64,000 nucleotides of DNA from Monosiga brevicollis MX1 (lineage: Eukaryota; Opisthokonta; Choanoflagellata; Craspedida; Salpingoecidae). Shown here one piece after another: positions 15,283 through 25,881 of this stretch. The DNA lies in the NCBI RefSeq assembly GCF_000002865.3, contig NW_001865045.1, forward strand, positions 747,594-811,593. The letters run 5' to 3'. Position 1 is the stretch's first letter, and every line of letters begins with the position of its first letter. The position numbers were made by a program, and so were the translations under genes. The notes under the pieces were generated by a model. It saw only the letters and a list, made by a program, of their open reading frames with translations, was not told where the DNA came from and made no database searches.

Positions 15283-17967
15283 TCAAACAGATGTCGCCGG
15301 GCCTGCGGCTGTCGTTGTTTCTGCTATTGCCGTGGCAGCGGATGGCGGTACATCCGCGTGTGAAGTCGTCGGTACAGAGCTCAAGTCTCGCACAGCGAGA
15401 ATGGCGATATTTCGCGGAGATAATGCACCGTCGAAAAGGGGAACGAGCTGCACTTCCGAAGCAGGCGGGAGCTGCTCGCGCAAGAAGAGGGCGCGATCGA
15501 GCAAAATCATGCTTTCCAAGACTTGCGCCACCAAATGACGCAATGCTGAGAAGCCAATGACCACCTAGGGCGTGTTTGTCGAAATGAAACAGGCGCGTGC
15601 CAAAAAATGCCGGCTCTTGGAATTACAGGCTGTCAGCGGGAACACAAACCGTATGGAGATGTGCGAATTCGGCGTGGATGGCCTGCAATTGCGTGTCCGA
15701 GACGACGGAGCCGTCCAGCTTCAGGCGCTGCAACACAGCGCGAGTAAAAATGATAAAATCTGCTGCAGAATCTCCAATGGACGGCTTCTCGTGTTGTTTC
15801 AATCGCATTCTTCCCACCCCAATTGTTGTGGCGCTACCACACCCAACCAGCACCCACCACCGAACCAAAATTGATCCGGCAAGTGGGCAAGCAAAAAACC
15901 ATGGGTCAGTCATGTACGAGCCATCGGGTAGAACGCAACAGCAGCCATCCGGCCCATGTACGAGCTATCGGGTAGAACACAACAGTAGCCGTTCGGCCCA
16001 TAGGAAGAACAAACCTCGCCCCCGCCCCTCCGCCCCAAGAAAACAACAACAACAGAACAACAAGAATGACAACAACAAAGCAACCCCAAGGAATGGGACC
16101 AACTTGACATGCGGGAAGTGACGCGTCAATACGACTTGAAGAAGTGCCCGATTAGTGTGGCTGCACAGATCTGTGGCAGGGCGCGCCACCCACGTCTCGA
16201 CCGCATGACACGCCATTTCGCAGGCCTAGAGGAGAGCACCATGGCCGGGCCATGAGCATGTCATGAGGAGAAGTCACAGGTTTTGTTGCAGGTGCTGTAA
16301 CATGTAGAGACACGTCCAGATACTGCGTGGCTTACATGCGGTGAGATAGAGGCCCCCCGGTCCAGATAAAAACGGCTCATCGGAAAGACGTAGGGTGGTG
16401 TTGTTCCGCCATCTTCGCTCCCCAAGCTTTGCGGATCAAGCGCCACGTGGGTCTTGGGGCGACTTGACTCACGGACTGCCTCCTGAGCAGGAAGAGGGTC
16501 TACACTGCCAAAGTCGCCACTCGGTAGGAGAGAGGTCGTCAATTTGTGGTAGCAACACCCCAAGCTAAGCAGGGCTCGTGCCTCCGAGGCAGCAAAAATA
16601 CGCAATAGATTGCAGTGCAAATCTCCGCAGGTATGAAGCCCGGTGATCATGGCATTGGACACGTTGGGCAGATCGTTGATATCCTGTTGAGAAGGCACCC
16701 CGTTGTGAGTGGCGCAAGCTTGCCAGCAACTGGGCAGGGGGAGGGGGTTGCGCAGAAGCTGGTCCGAATCGGGGTACCTGGGCTGATTGGACGTTCAATG
16801 TGATGGTGTCTACGCTCTTGTCCAGCTTCAGTTGCACACCTGGAAGATATTCACTGGTACGACCCTGATCCTGGCGCTTGGTCGCCCAGGCTGCAAACCG
16901 ATGGATGACAAGACACGGGGCGAAACTTGTGAGCAAGCCATGCAAACAGCGGTCATGGACTGCACAAGCGCCCTTGTTGCTGCTAAATGAGTTTGGCGTC
17001 CACTCCCCACACTCAAGAAGAATGGCATTTGCTTTTGTCCGAGCCCCAGCACAAGCAGGCGTGCACGCACCAGCGATGCGACCAACGCGGTCGTTTGCAG
17101 CCTCATTGAGAGCCTCTTGCGCCTCAATGCCGACCACATCTAAACCGCAAGCCATGACCAAAATCTATGCTCACAGGCAAAATAAAAGGGCAAGCATGCC
17201 GTGGTGACGTCAGCAATCAGAACGTGGATAGAGGTCAGCGAGAAAACCCAGGCCTTGGCCAACTGGCACACACCTGCCCTAGGTACCCCTTGCCCGAGCC
17301 AAAATCAAATACGGTCTCGATGCCTCGGTCCTGACAGACTGAGGCGATGGCACCAGCCAGCCAGCTGACTTCGTGCACCTGATAGAAGCAATCCAATTAG
17401 AGCAAGCAAGCCAATCAAATGCATGGGTTAGCGTCGTGGCCCTTTGAACTGAGGCACCAGGTCATGCAGCGAGCGGGCAGGGTGCCGACCTTTTTGGGTT
17501 TCATACCCCGCGCAAGGACCTTGGCAATGGGTAAGGGGGCTGCAACGATATTGTTGGGTTGGCCCCCTTGCCGCGGGAGTGCTAGATCTTGCAGTTGGCG
17601 CACAAATTCCACCAGCGTGGCTGGGAACCAAGGCTGACACTCCCCGGCTGCCACGGCTTGTGCCTAGAAAGTGTCGAGTGGGAGAGCACGTATTCATAAT
17701 TATGCCACTTCTGAAACAGCGATCATTAAATGACATCCAAGATGGCAGAGGTAGGGGCGAGAGCGTAGTCCAACGAGGCGGCACCTGTGCTGGTGTGCAT
17801 TGCTCGAGGGCGGTGAACCAGGCTTCTGGAAGGGCCTGCTGCACCAACTCGAGCTTGGAGAAACACTCGACCATGTACGGCTCGACCAAGGCTCCGATGC
17901 GGCGCTGACGTAGCAAGTCCCAGCACGCCTGCGCGGCCGCATCCAATTCCTTGCCCTGAACACTCAT
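15283..17967 (-). CDS. METTL25: METTL25/RRNAD1-family S-adenosylmethionine methyltransferase-like protein
   Basis: A putative methyltransferase of the METTL25 family. The start codon is at 17967. Approximate coding segments: 17790-17967, 17420-17660, 17275-17380, 16990-17160, 16560-16690 with 16380-16560, 16100-16220, 15620-15810 and 15283-15560. The family signature SPKK-like MKPKK.HEV lies near the second exon end. Motif I is VFDFGSGKGYLGQ (about 17290). GLDVVGIEAQE fits the next beta strand, which carries the acidic cofactor contact. GLHTCGDLH and LSLGCCYHKLT are characteristic of the family, as are LLDRALFLREQ and ALSPRNIAILAVRD at the C-terminus. The tail is Ser/Thr/Ala-rich and ends in TGA at 15283-15285. 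Exon ends were not all phase-checked. Confidence 0.85.
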
Positions 17968-18560
17968 TCTACCCGTGCGTCAAGCCTCTGTGCCACCTTC
18001 ACTTCGCACGCACAACAAGTACCCTGGCCCCAAGGCTTCTCCAGCTTCTCTCTCTCGAGCACGTTGGTGTGAATTGGTGATGTTCAGCAGAGCAGCAGAA
18101 ATCTGACAATTGCAAGCACACACGTTTTTTCCTTTGTTGTTGTTTCTTTTCCTGGCAGGAGGAGCCTGATTGCCTACCCACTACGGACTCGAATTCATGC
18201 TTTGAGAAGCACTTGTGGAAGCAACAGCCACATCTTATTGCGGTACGGCCGTTTTGATTCTTGCTGAGGTGGCTTGTGAATGGCGCCTGTCAAGCTACTA
18301 ACTGCGACCCGCTCACGTGTATGCACACTTCATTAATAGGCGGCTAGGCTTGAGCTGGCGTTTTCATCTTCAAGCAAGCAAGCAAGCCTACTCTGATTCA
18401 GCCGGGCTTCAGTCGTTGACAGCAGCTTGTCACAAGCAGATTTATGCTTTCATAAACCCAGCCAGGCGTTTGTCGTGGTGTCGAGCCAGCAATGAATGGC
18501 ATTTTTCTTCTTTCCTGTTGATCTCAAAAGTTCGAGCGAAGATCAACAAGCGAAGCACAC
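17968..18560. other. intergenic stretch upstream of the METTL25-like gene
   Basis: No gene recognised. Small open frames on both strands lack conserved motifs. The region probably carries the METTL25-like promoter. Confidence 0.5.
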
Positions 18561-18562
18561 TT

Positions 18563-18956
18563 TCTCTGTTCGACGGCAAGATGGGCGGCCAGATGGGCAA
18601 ACCCATTCCAGGACAAGTGCAGGGAGTTATGCTTCAAGTGCAAGGATATGTGGTCGCACAACCATCATGAGTGCCGCCGTCATGAAGGTGGCCACTCAGG
18701 CTTTTTCAACGTTGTTTGCGATGTTGCCGGTGTGAAAGACCCCTCGGAAGCCATTCCAGGCACGAAGTGCGAAAAATGCGAGACCCTTTGTTTCAAGTGC
18801 CAGGAGGGCTGGCGGCATCATTATCACGAGTGCCACCATCATGAAGGTGGCCACTCTGGCCCCATCAATGGTGCTCGCGACCTTGTAACAGAGAGTCCCG
18901 CGCTTCGCTTCCTGGCGAAACACGGGGCAAAGGGTAGCTTCAAGACCTCGCTTTGA
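18563..18956 (+). CDS. duplicated His/Cys-rich open frame, function unknown
   Basis: Not recognised. One frame contains two tandem copies of a Cys/His-rich unit, each with LCFKC, a Trp, a HEC element and HEGGHSG. The copies are about 180 bp apart (around 18630-18690 and 18790-18860). The spacing of Cys and His suggests zinc binding (inference). The first copy matches the second only after a one-base shift in frame near 18612, so the first copy has decayed, contains a splice, or carries a sequencing error. The frame ends at TGA 18954-18956. A further open stretch with CDTCGW near 19075 could belong to the same locus. Confidence 0.35.
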
Positions 18957-20077
18957 GCACTCCCACTGCCTTCGCTCACTCCGTGTCGGTCACTATGGGT
19001 CTTTCCATTAAAGCTCCCATGCCCTGGCACCTGCCTTGGGGCGATAAGCTTGTGGCTACCGTTGTTTCTCTTTATTGTGACACCTGCGGTTGGGCACGGG
19101 TTGCACTTTCTCTATCCTTGAGATTGAGCGACTCCACAGCTATTATAACGGTGCACCTGGTGAGGTCGCTGTGAATGCTTGCTGACCGCAGCTGGTTCAA
19201 TTGACCTCGAGACACCATCACGGCTTCCTCAAACAAACCTTCGCGCTTCCTCACAACCCAAAACCGGCCTCCAGACGCGCTAGAGCCCGACAAACTACCA
19301 TTCAGAGTGTGAATGCAAATTTTGATTCACATGTCAATATGGTCCCATTGAACTTGCCAAGGGGTCTGGCGCTTGTGTGCTGTATGGGGTGATGGAGCTG
19401 TTTGAGGCTGTCGACGAGGTAGGGGATGGGGCTGGGAAGCAGGTGTTGGCTATGTCTACAAGGCTGGCTGGCATGTGAAATTTCTGAGGTGGGAACCGAT
19501 CGGCCCATGCCAGTTATTTTCGATGTACCGCTTGCTGGCCCCTGGTGCTCTGCAAACAATGTTCGAACGTGAAGAAAGGCCAGTATCATGACAGGCATCG
19601 GTCGAGCACGCCCGCCATCCCAGGGATCACGTGCGCTCAAAGCCCGTTGCAAGAAAAACGGACAGAAGCATCGCAAAAGTGAGTACAAAAATAAGCGCAA
19701 AAATAAGACGAAATTACGGCACAGTCATCACCGCGCGCAAACCAGTCAGGAAGCCAGAAGAACAACAAAAACAAAAGAGAAACATGAGGAGCATGCCTGG
19801 CAGGGCACCGCCCTCAACGAATCGCTCAATTGCCTCCCGGTCGAACCGACGGCTCATCGGGCAAGAAGATTGATGCTCTCCGACTGGGAATCGAACCCAA
19901 GTTCAGAAATGACGAGTTCTGAATGCAATTAGATGAATGAACGTGCCGATTAGAATATACGGATACGGATGGAGCTTGTTGTGTGGATGAGATGACAAGA
20001 GGGCTTTCCTTGCGCAGCAAGGAAGGAAGCGTGCCCGGATGGAGTGACTGCTAGCTTTTCAAGGCGCGCAACAGCGG
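18957..20077. other. gene-poor stretch
   Basis: Apart from the tRNA-like fragment near 19.88 kb I see no supported gene. Short open frames around 19.3-19.9 kb are basic and low in complexity. Confidence 0.5.
19878..19915 (-). tRNA. tRNA-like 3' half (fragment or pseudo-tRNA)
   Basis: Read on the minus strand, GGGTTCGATTCCCA matches the T-loop and Pol III B box and can close a T stem. Just 5' of it is a 7-bp hairpin (TTCAGAA/TTCTGAA), which could mimic an anticodon or variable arm. The acceptor partner of TCGGAGA is not found within about 150 bp upstream, and no good A box is visible. I treat it as a fragment or a SINE-like remnant. Confidence 0.3.
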
Positions 20078-21580
20078 TCATTGGGCCCGGCCAGTGGCCG
20101 AGGCTGCAGGCTGATCGGGGCTAACGGCAGTGCGCGTTATGTGGGTGTAGCTGGCCACCTCTATGCGAAGATTGGTCGCTACGGCCATGCGAAGGTGAAG
20201 AATGGCCTGTGATACAAACTGTGCCCCGTCACAGGGTGTATGTGGATGTTCATCATACAGCTGGCGCAAGCGCCGGACAAAGCGATGGACAGCGTCGGCC
20301 CCACCCGTAAAGTGTAGGGCATCAACCTCGGCATCACTGAACAGGTCAAACACGCCAGTGCTGCCATTGCGAGGCGCAGTGTCCTCGAGACCACAGGGGT
20401 TGGTCAGCGCGCGCTGCTGGTTGATTCGCGCAAAGGAGAACACAAGCTCTTCCAGGCCGTGGGGCGACGGATCCAGCGGCATATGCACGCCCGGAGCCAG
20501 CATAACATCCGTCGCGGCCAGCTTGTGACACCATGCATCAACGAGCTCATAAATGCGAAGAATGTTGAAGGCCCCAAAAGACTGTACGGCCACAGGCAGC
20601 TCTGCGGACGCCTATACGTACGACGCCCCCAAGTCAGCCGTCCTCGGCTATCCCACTTTGAACAAAAAGCTAAACCGTCCCTGGGCGACAACGCCATGCC
20701 TGATCGACTTGCTTACCTCAACATCGGCCCAAATTTGGCACATGGTAACGTTGACGCAGAACAGCAGCACACGCTGTTGTTGCTCAATCTAGGCAACGGC
20801 ACACAGGTGAAAGCCCAAGAGATTTAGAATCAAGCCCAAGAAAGAAAGGAAAACTGCAAAGTGTCTGGCAGCAGCTGCGGGCCGTGCGAGCACGCGGTGT
20901 CTGGAGTAGGGAGTTGCGACATCGTACAGCATGGCGAATGACAGGCGCGTGTGGTGTGTGCCCATGTGTCAGGAGCACAAGGAGTCGTGGACGCTTGCTG
21001 CTGATTGACTTCTGGCGCCAGGCCAAGTTTTCAAACGCAGCCTCTGGCAGGGAGGGCGTCAGTTCCGGACCCAAGAGTGATGTAATGGTGGGCACAAATA
21101 GAGGGCGGCGCAGCTGCAGAGCCTGGCACCAGGCCACTCGATTGGGGTCGTGGGCCCACAGGGTGAGCTGATCTGCACACACGTGAAAACTAACATGCTG
21201 TTCCAAGGTCGTGCTGAGGAGCCGATATGTGGACTGCAGCAGGAGCGTTGAAGCTTGTCGGTGCTGCGGGGCCGACATCTGCTCGATGCGGGACCGAAAC
21301 ACCTCCATGGTGGGCGCCTGGAGCGCATGCATGGCGGTAATCATGCTGAGAAAGATTGGAGAGAGGCCGCGAAGCTGTTCTTGAATGGCGGTTTGGTTGT
21401 GCTCGTTTCGAAATGCATCCCAGGCGCCCAACTCCATGGGGCCCACGTCGTGACAATTGATTCCAAATAAAGCCCGCAGAGCACTTGACATGAATGGATC
21501 CGAGTTGTGGCTGTCCCGAACAAAGTGTTGCTGCAGCCAAAGCAACCAAAATCCCCACGCACGAATCAAGTCTTGTCCAG
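20078..21580 (-). CDS. unrecognised protein, at least three exons
   Basis: I do not recognise the family. Approximate coding segments on the minus strand: a large exon ending near 21000 (starts DLIRAWGFWLLWLQQHF, continues to FENLAWRQ), a short exon about 20730-20805 (IEQQQRVLLFCVNV) with good GT-AG sites, and a final exon 20078-20612 (FGAFNILRIYELVDAW to the stop). The protein looks helical and soluble. It lies directly downstream of the GT31-like gene. An in-phase splice from that gene (donor GTCTCG just after VRPHWQV) into this segment is possible, so it may be that gene's C-terminal part rather than a separate gene. Confidence 0.5.
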
Positions 21581-21639
21581 GTCACACATTGGTCTGCGGG
21601 GTGGCACACGAGCTTGGGGTCTAGGCGCGAGACCTACCT

Positions 21640-22558
21640 GCCAGTGTGGCCGAACGGCAGACAGTATGCCATGCGCCAGGTACTCGAGCGTGGCAGCGGA
21701 GTAGACGTAGCCGGATCCACCCTGTGCAAAAAGCGTCTGCCGATAGGGCTTGAGAAATGGGACGTCCGGCACAATCACCTCGTTCATGGGCATGAGCCAA
21801 TGACAGGCGCCCATGTTCAGGGGCACAGCAGGGTCGAAGAAACCCAGTAGTTGCTTGATGAGATCCAGGTTGAGGAGGGTGTCGTCGTCGGCCTTCATCA
21901 CGAAATCATGATGCAGCAAGCCCCGGGCCTGAAGGTGGGCGGTGGTCTCCCACAGCGTAGAGACCTTCAGAATCAAGTCAGGGCTGGCATCGGCGTCTGC
22001 CGGCAGGTCAATGTAGTGGGAAAAGTTGGCGTAGCTGTGGCGCGTAGCCAAGTACGTTTGGTCGGAAGGCCGCAGAAAGCTACCCGCGGGCAGGTTGACT
22101 AAAGTTCGGTTGGAGAGCGGCCCAAGCGGGATGACGACTACCACATCGGCTGGTGTGACGGCGGCGGGTGGACCATTTGCAGGCGGCGATTGAGCCACGC
22201 GAGCTCCAGCTGTTGGCTGGTGCAGGCTAGAGGGGCCAGATAGGCTTGGCGGCGCGAGTGCACCATCCACGGCCACCGCTGGACGTATCGAAGCCTCGGT
22301 TTGGCTGGAAATGTGTTTGGTTGGCTGCACACGAGCACGAATAGGTTGCAGCCGAGGCGCGTGCATCTTACTGCCGAGCGAGCTACCCCCACCACCCAGC
22401 GGCGAGGCATCACGCCGCACGGTGGGACGGACCAGCATAAATACCAACGTGACAAACAGGACAATCCCCAGCACACGCACTACCGCACTACTGCCGCGTG
22501 GCTCTGGTCTGGGGCCATTGATCAGGCCATTGCCCTGATCCACTGTCTGACCCCGCAT
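21640..22558 (-). CDS. GT31-type beta-1,3-glycosyltransferase-like type II membrane protein
   Basis: Probably a Golgi glycosyltransferase. A short cytoplasmic N-terminus is followed by one membrane anchor (VLGIVLFVTLVFMLV, about residues 28-44) and a Ser/Pro-rich stem. The catalytic region has VVVVIPLGP, FVMKADDDTLLNLD (the DxD-type metal site) and GGSGYVYSAATLEYL, equivalent to the GGGYVLS segment of GT31 enzymes. The usual EDV motif after that segment was not found, so the 3' exons are missing from this model or lie in the neighbouring segment. The start at 22558 gives the membrane anchor its expected position. Sugar specificity cannot be told. Confidence 0.7.
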
Positions 22559-22624
22559 CTCCGACGACGACGGCCATGACCACGAAAATGGAAGAATGAC
22601 TTGGCAAAATTACCACAAAAAGTC

Positions 22625-22719
22625 ACAGAGAGAAAGAGAGAGAGAGTTTGAGAGATTGAGTTTGTTTGAGAGTTTGGGAGTTAGAGAGAGAGATTTTGAG
22701 AGAGAGAGAAAGAGATTTT

Positions 22720-22758
<39 letters not shown>

Positions 22759-22812
22759 CTTGAGAGCTTGAGAGAGAGAGCTTGAGAGAGGCAGAGAGCT
22801 TAAGAGAGACAG
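22625..22812. repeat. GAGAGA/TTTGAGAG microsatellite
   Basis: A purine-rich GA tract with TTTGAG interruptions, much like the satellite at 14.86-15.18 kb. It lies in the short divergent interval between the GT31-like gene and the histidine phosphatase gene, so it sits in or next to both promoters. Confidence 0.9.
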
Positions 22813-22891
22813 AGAACGAGTGCTTTTTTTTTTCTCCTTTGCGGTTGCAACAACAGCCAAGGGGGGTCGACAGAACAGCTCAATCACCGTC

Positions 22892-24397
22892 ATGGCAGGA
22901 AGAAGGGTGGCCACGTTGTTGCCGGCTCATATGGAGGTGGTGGACATTACAGAGAATCCACGTGGGGCGCCGCGGCCTCCACTGGACCCAGCCTGCGAGA
23001 AGGTATGTTGCAACTCTTGAAGGCTTGACTCCGGAGCCGTGTCCTGTCAGGGCAGTGCACAATGTCCGAGCTGCCCATACGGGCCTCTGTTGTCGGCAGA
23101 CACACGAAAGGGTATGGGTATGGGGTTGTGGAGCAATCGGGGCTCATTCCAGCTTGTATTGCCACGGCAGATTGTCTACTTTATCCGCCACGGACAGAGC
23201 ATTGCCAACATTGCCGAGTTTCCTGAACGCGACCTGCCCAAGTTTCGCGATGCCCAGCTCACGGATGTGGGACACCAGCAAGCGCGAGCCTTGCAAGCTG
23301 GTACGCCTTTGCTCTGAGGCGCCTGCTTGGCTGCCCGGACATGGTTGGGATTCGTTCATCTGTGCATGGAAGCATGGGTGGCCCATCGCGTTTTCGCGGC
23401 TCACAACGCTGGCGAATGTGGTTTCTTGCCGATGCGTGCATGCTCTTTGACAGCGGCAGCCAACTGGGGCGTTCAGGCAGTGTACACGAGTCCATTGACC
23501 CGCACCATGCAAACTGCCTGTCTCGTGTTTGAACACGTGGACGTCCGCATCGTGGCCTGGCCTATCGTCACTGGTGTGTAGGGGCAGTGCTTGCATCGCG
23601 ATGGTCTTTTCTGTGCTGGCCTTTTTGTGTGTTGGCGAAGTCAAGGGGCAGAGCGTGTTACCCGCAAACACAGACCGGTGCTGACCCTATCACTCATCGT
23701 CGTGAATGGCCTGGGATTGGGTCGTGCAGAGTTTTATCCTCAAGCCACTGAGTGCCAGGGACGCAACGTCTCTGACCTACGTCAGGCCGCCGAGCTTACC
23801 GCACTGTCCAAGTTTGGCGCAGTCCAGCTCGACGGAGTTTTCGATGTGAGTTGCGGCAGATTTGCCCATAGGCCCTGTCGTCAAAGCAAACAAACGCGGC
23901 AGCCATTACTGCTGTTTTTTAATTATTTTTATTTTTAAATCTTCCTAGGATTGGTGGACCATTGCCGGCAACCGACGCGGACGCCTCAGCACTTTTTTAC
24001 AATGGTCCGTTTCTCTTTCTCTGTCTGAGCCGCGTTCTGAGTTGGTTTCGAGGCAACACGTGTCATTTAAAAGCCGAGGGGCTCTGCCTGTTGAATCGTA
24101 GGCTGAGCATGTGCCCCGAGACACGCATTGCCGTCGTTTGTCATTGGGGTTTTATGTATGAGCTGCTGCAGCGAGAGCTGGCTGCGTCTACGCAGCTCGA
24201 GTTGCACAACTGCTCGGTCCGTCTCACTTTTTGCCGGGTCAAGCCATGCTCTTGACACCGCATCCAAACTCTAACTTTATGCAATGGGTCGCGCGTCTCG
24301 GTACCTTGGCAGGTGGTACGCGCGCGATTCAAAACGACACGCTTGGCCCCCTTTTATCCGCATCTGGACAGGCAACGTTTTTACGGTGCGGTTTTTG

Positions 24398-24454
<57 letters not shown>

Positions 24455-25266
24455 CATCTTTCCGGGCGTGCGTGGCTGCGTCGAGGGCGTTGCAGCGATC
24501 CAGTTTTAACAATGGCCCAAACACGCGCATGTCATCCTTACCTTTGTCTACATTGCACATAGTGGCCAACCTGGTTCTTACCGGAGGCGTTGGCGCGGAG
24601 GCCATTGAGCTGTACGGGCAGCTGCAAGACTTTATGCATCGATGCGCGCGTGATGCCACGCTGCAAAACACTTCCGGCCTGCATTGGGGTGGCATGGTAG
24701 TCATGCCCGTGTCAGACAGTCTGTTGTGCGAGGAGCATGCCATCGTGCATGATCTCAAGCAACGGCTCGCACGAGCAGCCGAGGAATGGCGCACGCGCCG
24801 ACCTGCCGAAAATTGGAGCGCGACGCCCTTGCAGCCCAGTCTTGAGCGAGCTCGAGTGCATCCTAAACTGCATTTGGGTTATCGCAGTGCGGCAGCAGCA
24901 ACCTTTTTGCGCGAGGTGCGCGCAGATCTGGCGCAGGTGGGCGCAACTCTGACCGAACCGGTGCGTTCCTGCATGGAGCAAGGCGACTCCGATGCTTTGT
25001 GGTTCATGCTTTTTGACAGCGGTCCCGAGGTGGATTGGAAGCCGTACGGTGATATTGACCTTCCCGCCTTTCAGCGGGTCGCCAGTGGGCTGCCCTTGGT
25101 GGCGGCTCTTATCAGCGCTGCCGCAGACCCTGAGACCACGCCTACGGAAGAGGTGGCGCGCGCGCAACAAGCGTGGTCGCAGTTGCAGTGGAGCCTGTGT
25201 TTGACCTCATATGGGGCACAGCAAGGCTCTCACTTCCTTCGTATTGAGGCCACGCATCCATTTTAG
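22892..25266 (+). CDS. histidine phosphatase (phosphoglycerate-mutase-like) with unique C-terminal region
   Basis: A member of the histidine phosphatase superfamily; substrate unknown. Exons: 22892-23002, 23171-23300, then segments near 23461-23571, 23729-23845, 23949-24002, 24103-24209 and 24313-24385, and a last exon about 24562-25266. The phosphate-binding RHG motif is in YFIRHGQSIANIAEF. YTSPLTRTMQTA is the second Arg motif. The second catalytic His is in VVCHWGFMYELLQRE, followed by LHNC. The join after LHNC skips an intron ending GGCAG and stays open. The exon containing FYPHLDRQRFY then joins in phase to ANLVLTGGVGAEA across an intron with a GT microsatellite. The last 230 or so residues (to THPF) are not a domain I know. 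No membrane or signal segment is evident. Confidence 0.75.
24399..24453 (+). repeat. (GT)n microsatellite in an intron
   Basis: About 55 bp of GT repeats just after a candidate donor, inside the last intron of the histidine phosphatase gene. It stays open in two frames but encodes only Cys-Val repeats. Confidence 0.95.
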
Positions 25267-25881
25267 CAAACTTGAGCCGTGGCACTTGCTGCAGCAGACT
25301 ACCAGGCCTGTTCATCAATCCTGACCAGGTTTTGCGATGAATTGAGCCTGTATTCAGCCCTCTGCTATGACCGTGGTTGTGCTGTTCGACATATGGGTAT
25401 TTTACAGCTAGATTGATAAGGGGCAGGGAAGAGAGGTAGTGGCGAATGCTCAATTACCGACACGGCCGGACGAATGAACGGAAAAAGCTTGCGTGGACCA
25501 CAGGTCCACCGCATGCAAACTCATCATGATCACGCATAATCGCAAAGACAACAGAGGACTCATCTCGAGTAAAATCAAAAGATTAAAAAAATGAAAAGAA
25601 CAAACAAACGCAGTTCGACAGGGGCCGAACATTTGGTGCAGCATGCAAATGGGGAAGTAGACTACAAGTGCGACTGAAAAACTCTCTATAGTGCTGGTCA
25701 AGAGCGCAGCAATCATCGACACCAAGTCCTGGGATCAAAATGAAGAAGGGAAAACAAAAAACAAGCACATTCCACGAAAAACGATTACAACAAGTAACAA
25801 TCTTCCTAAACCTGGCCGCATGCTCGTGCATGCAGCGATGACAGCAAGGTATGAGAAACATCTGTCCACGCTGTTTGAAAG
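25267..25881. other. convergent intergenic stretch
   Basis: Lies between the histidine phosphatase stop and the stop of the minus-strand regulator-like gene. It is AT-richer than the flanks, and no gene was seen. Confidence 0.6.

Noticed and set aside
24381-24509. Cys-Val or His-Thr repeat frames
   Set aside because: These are translations of the GT microsatellite inside an intron.
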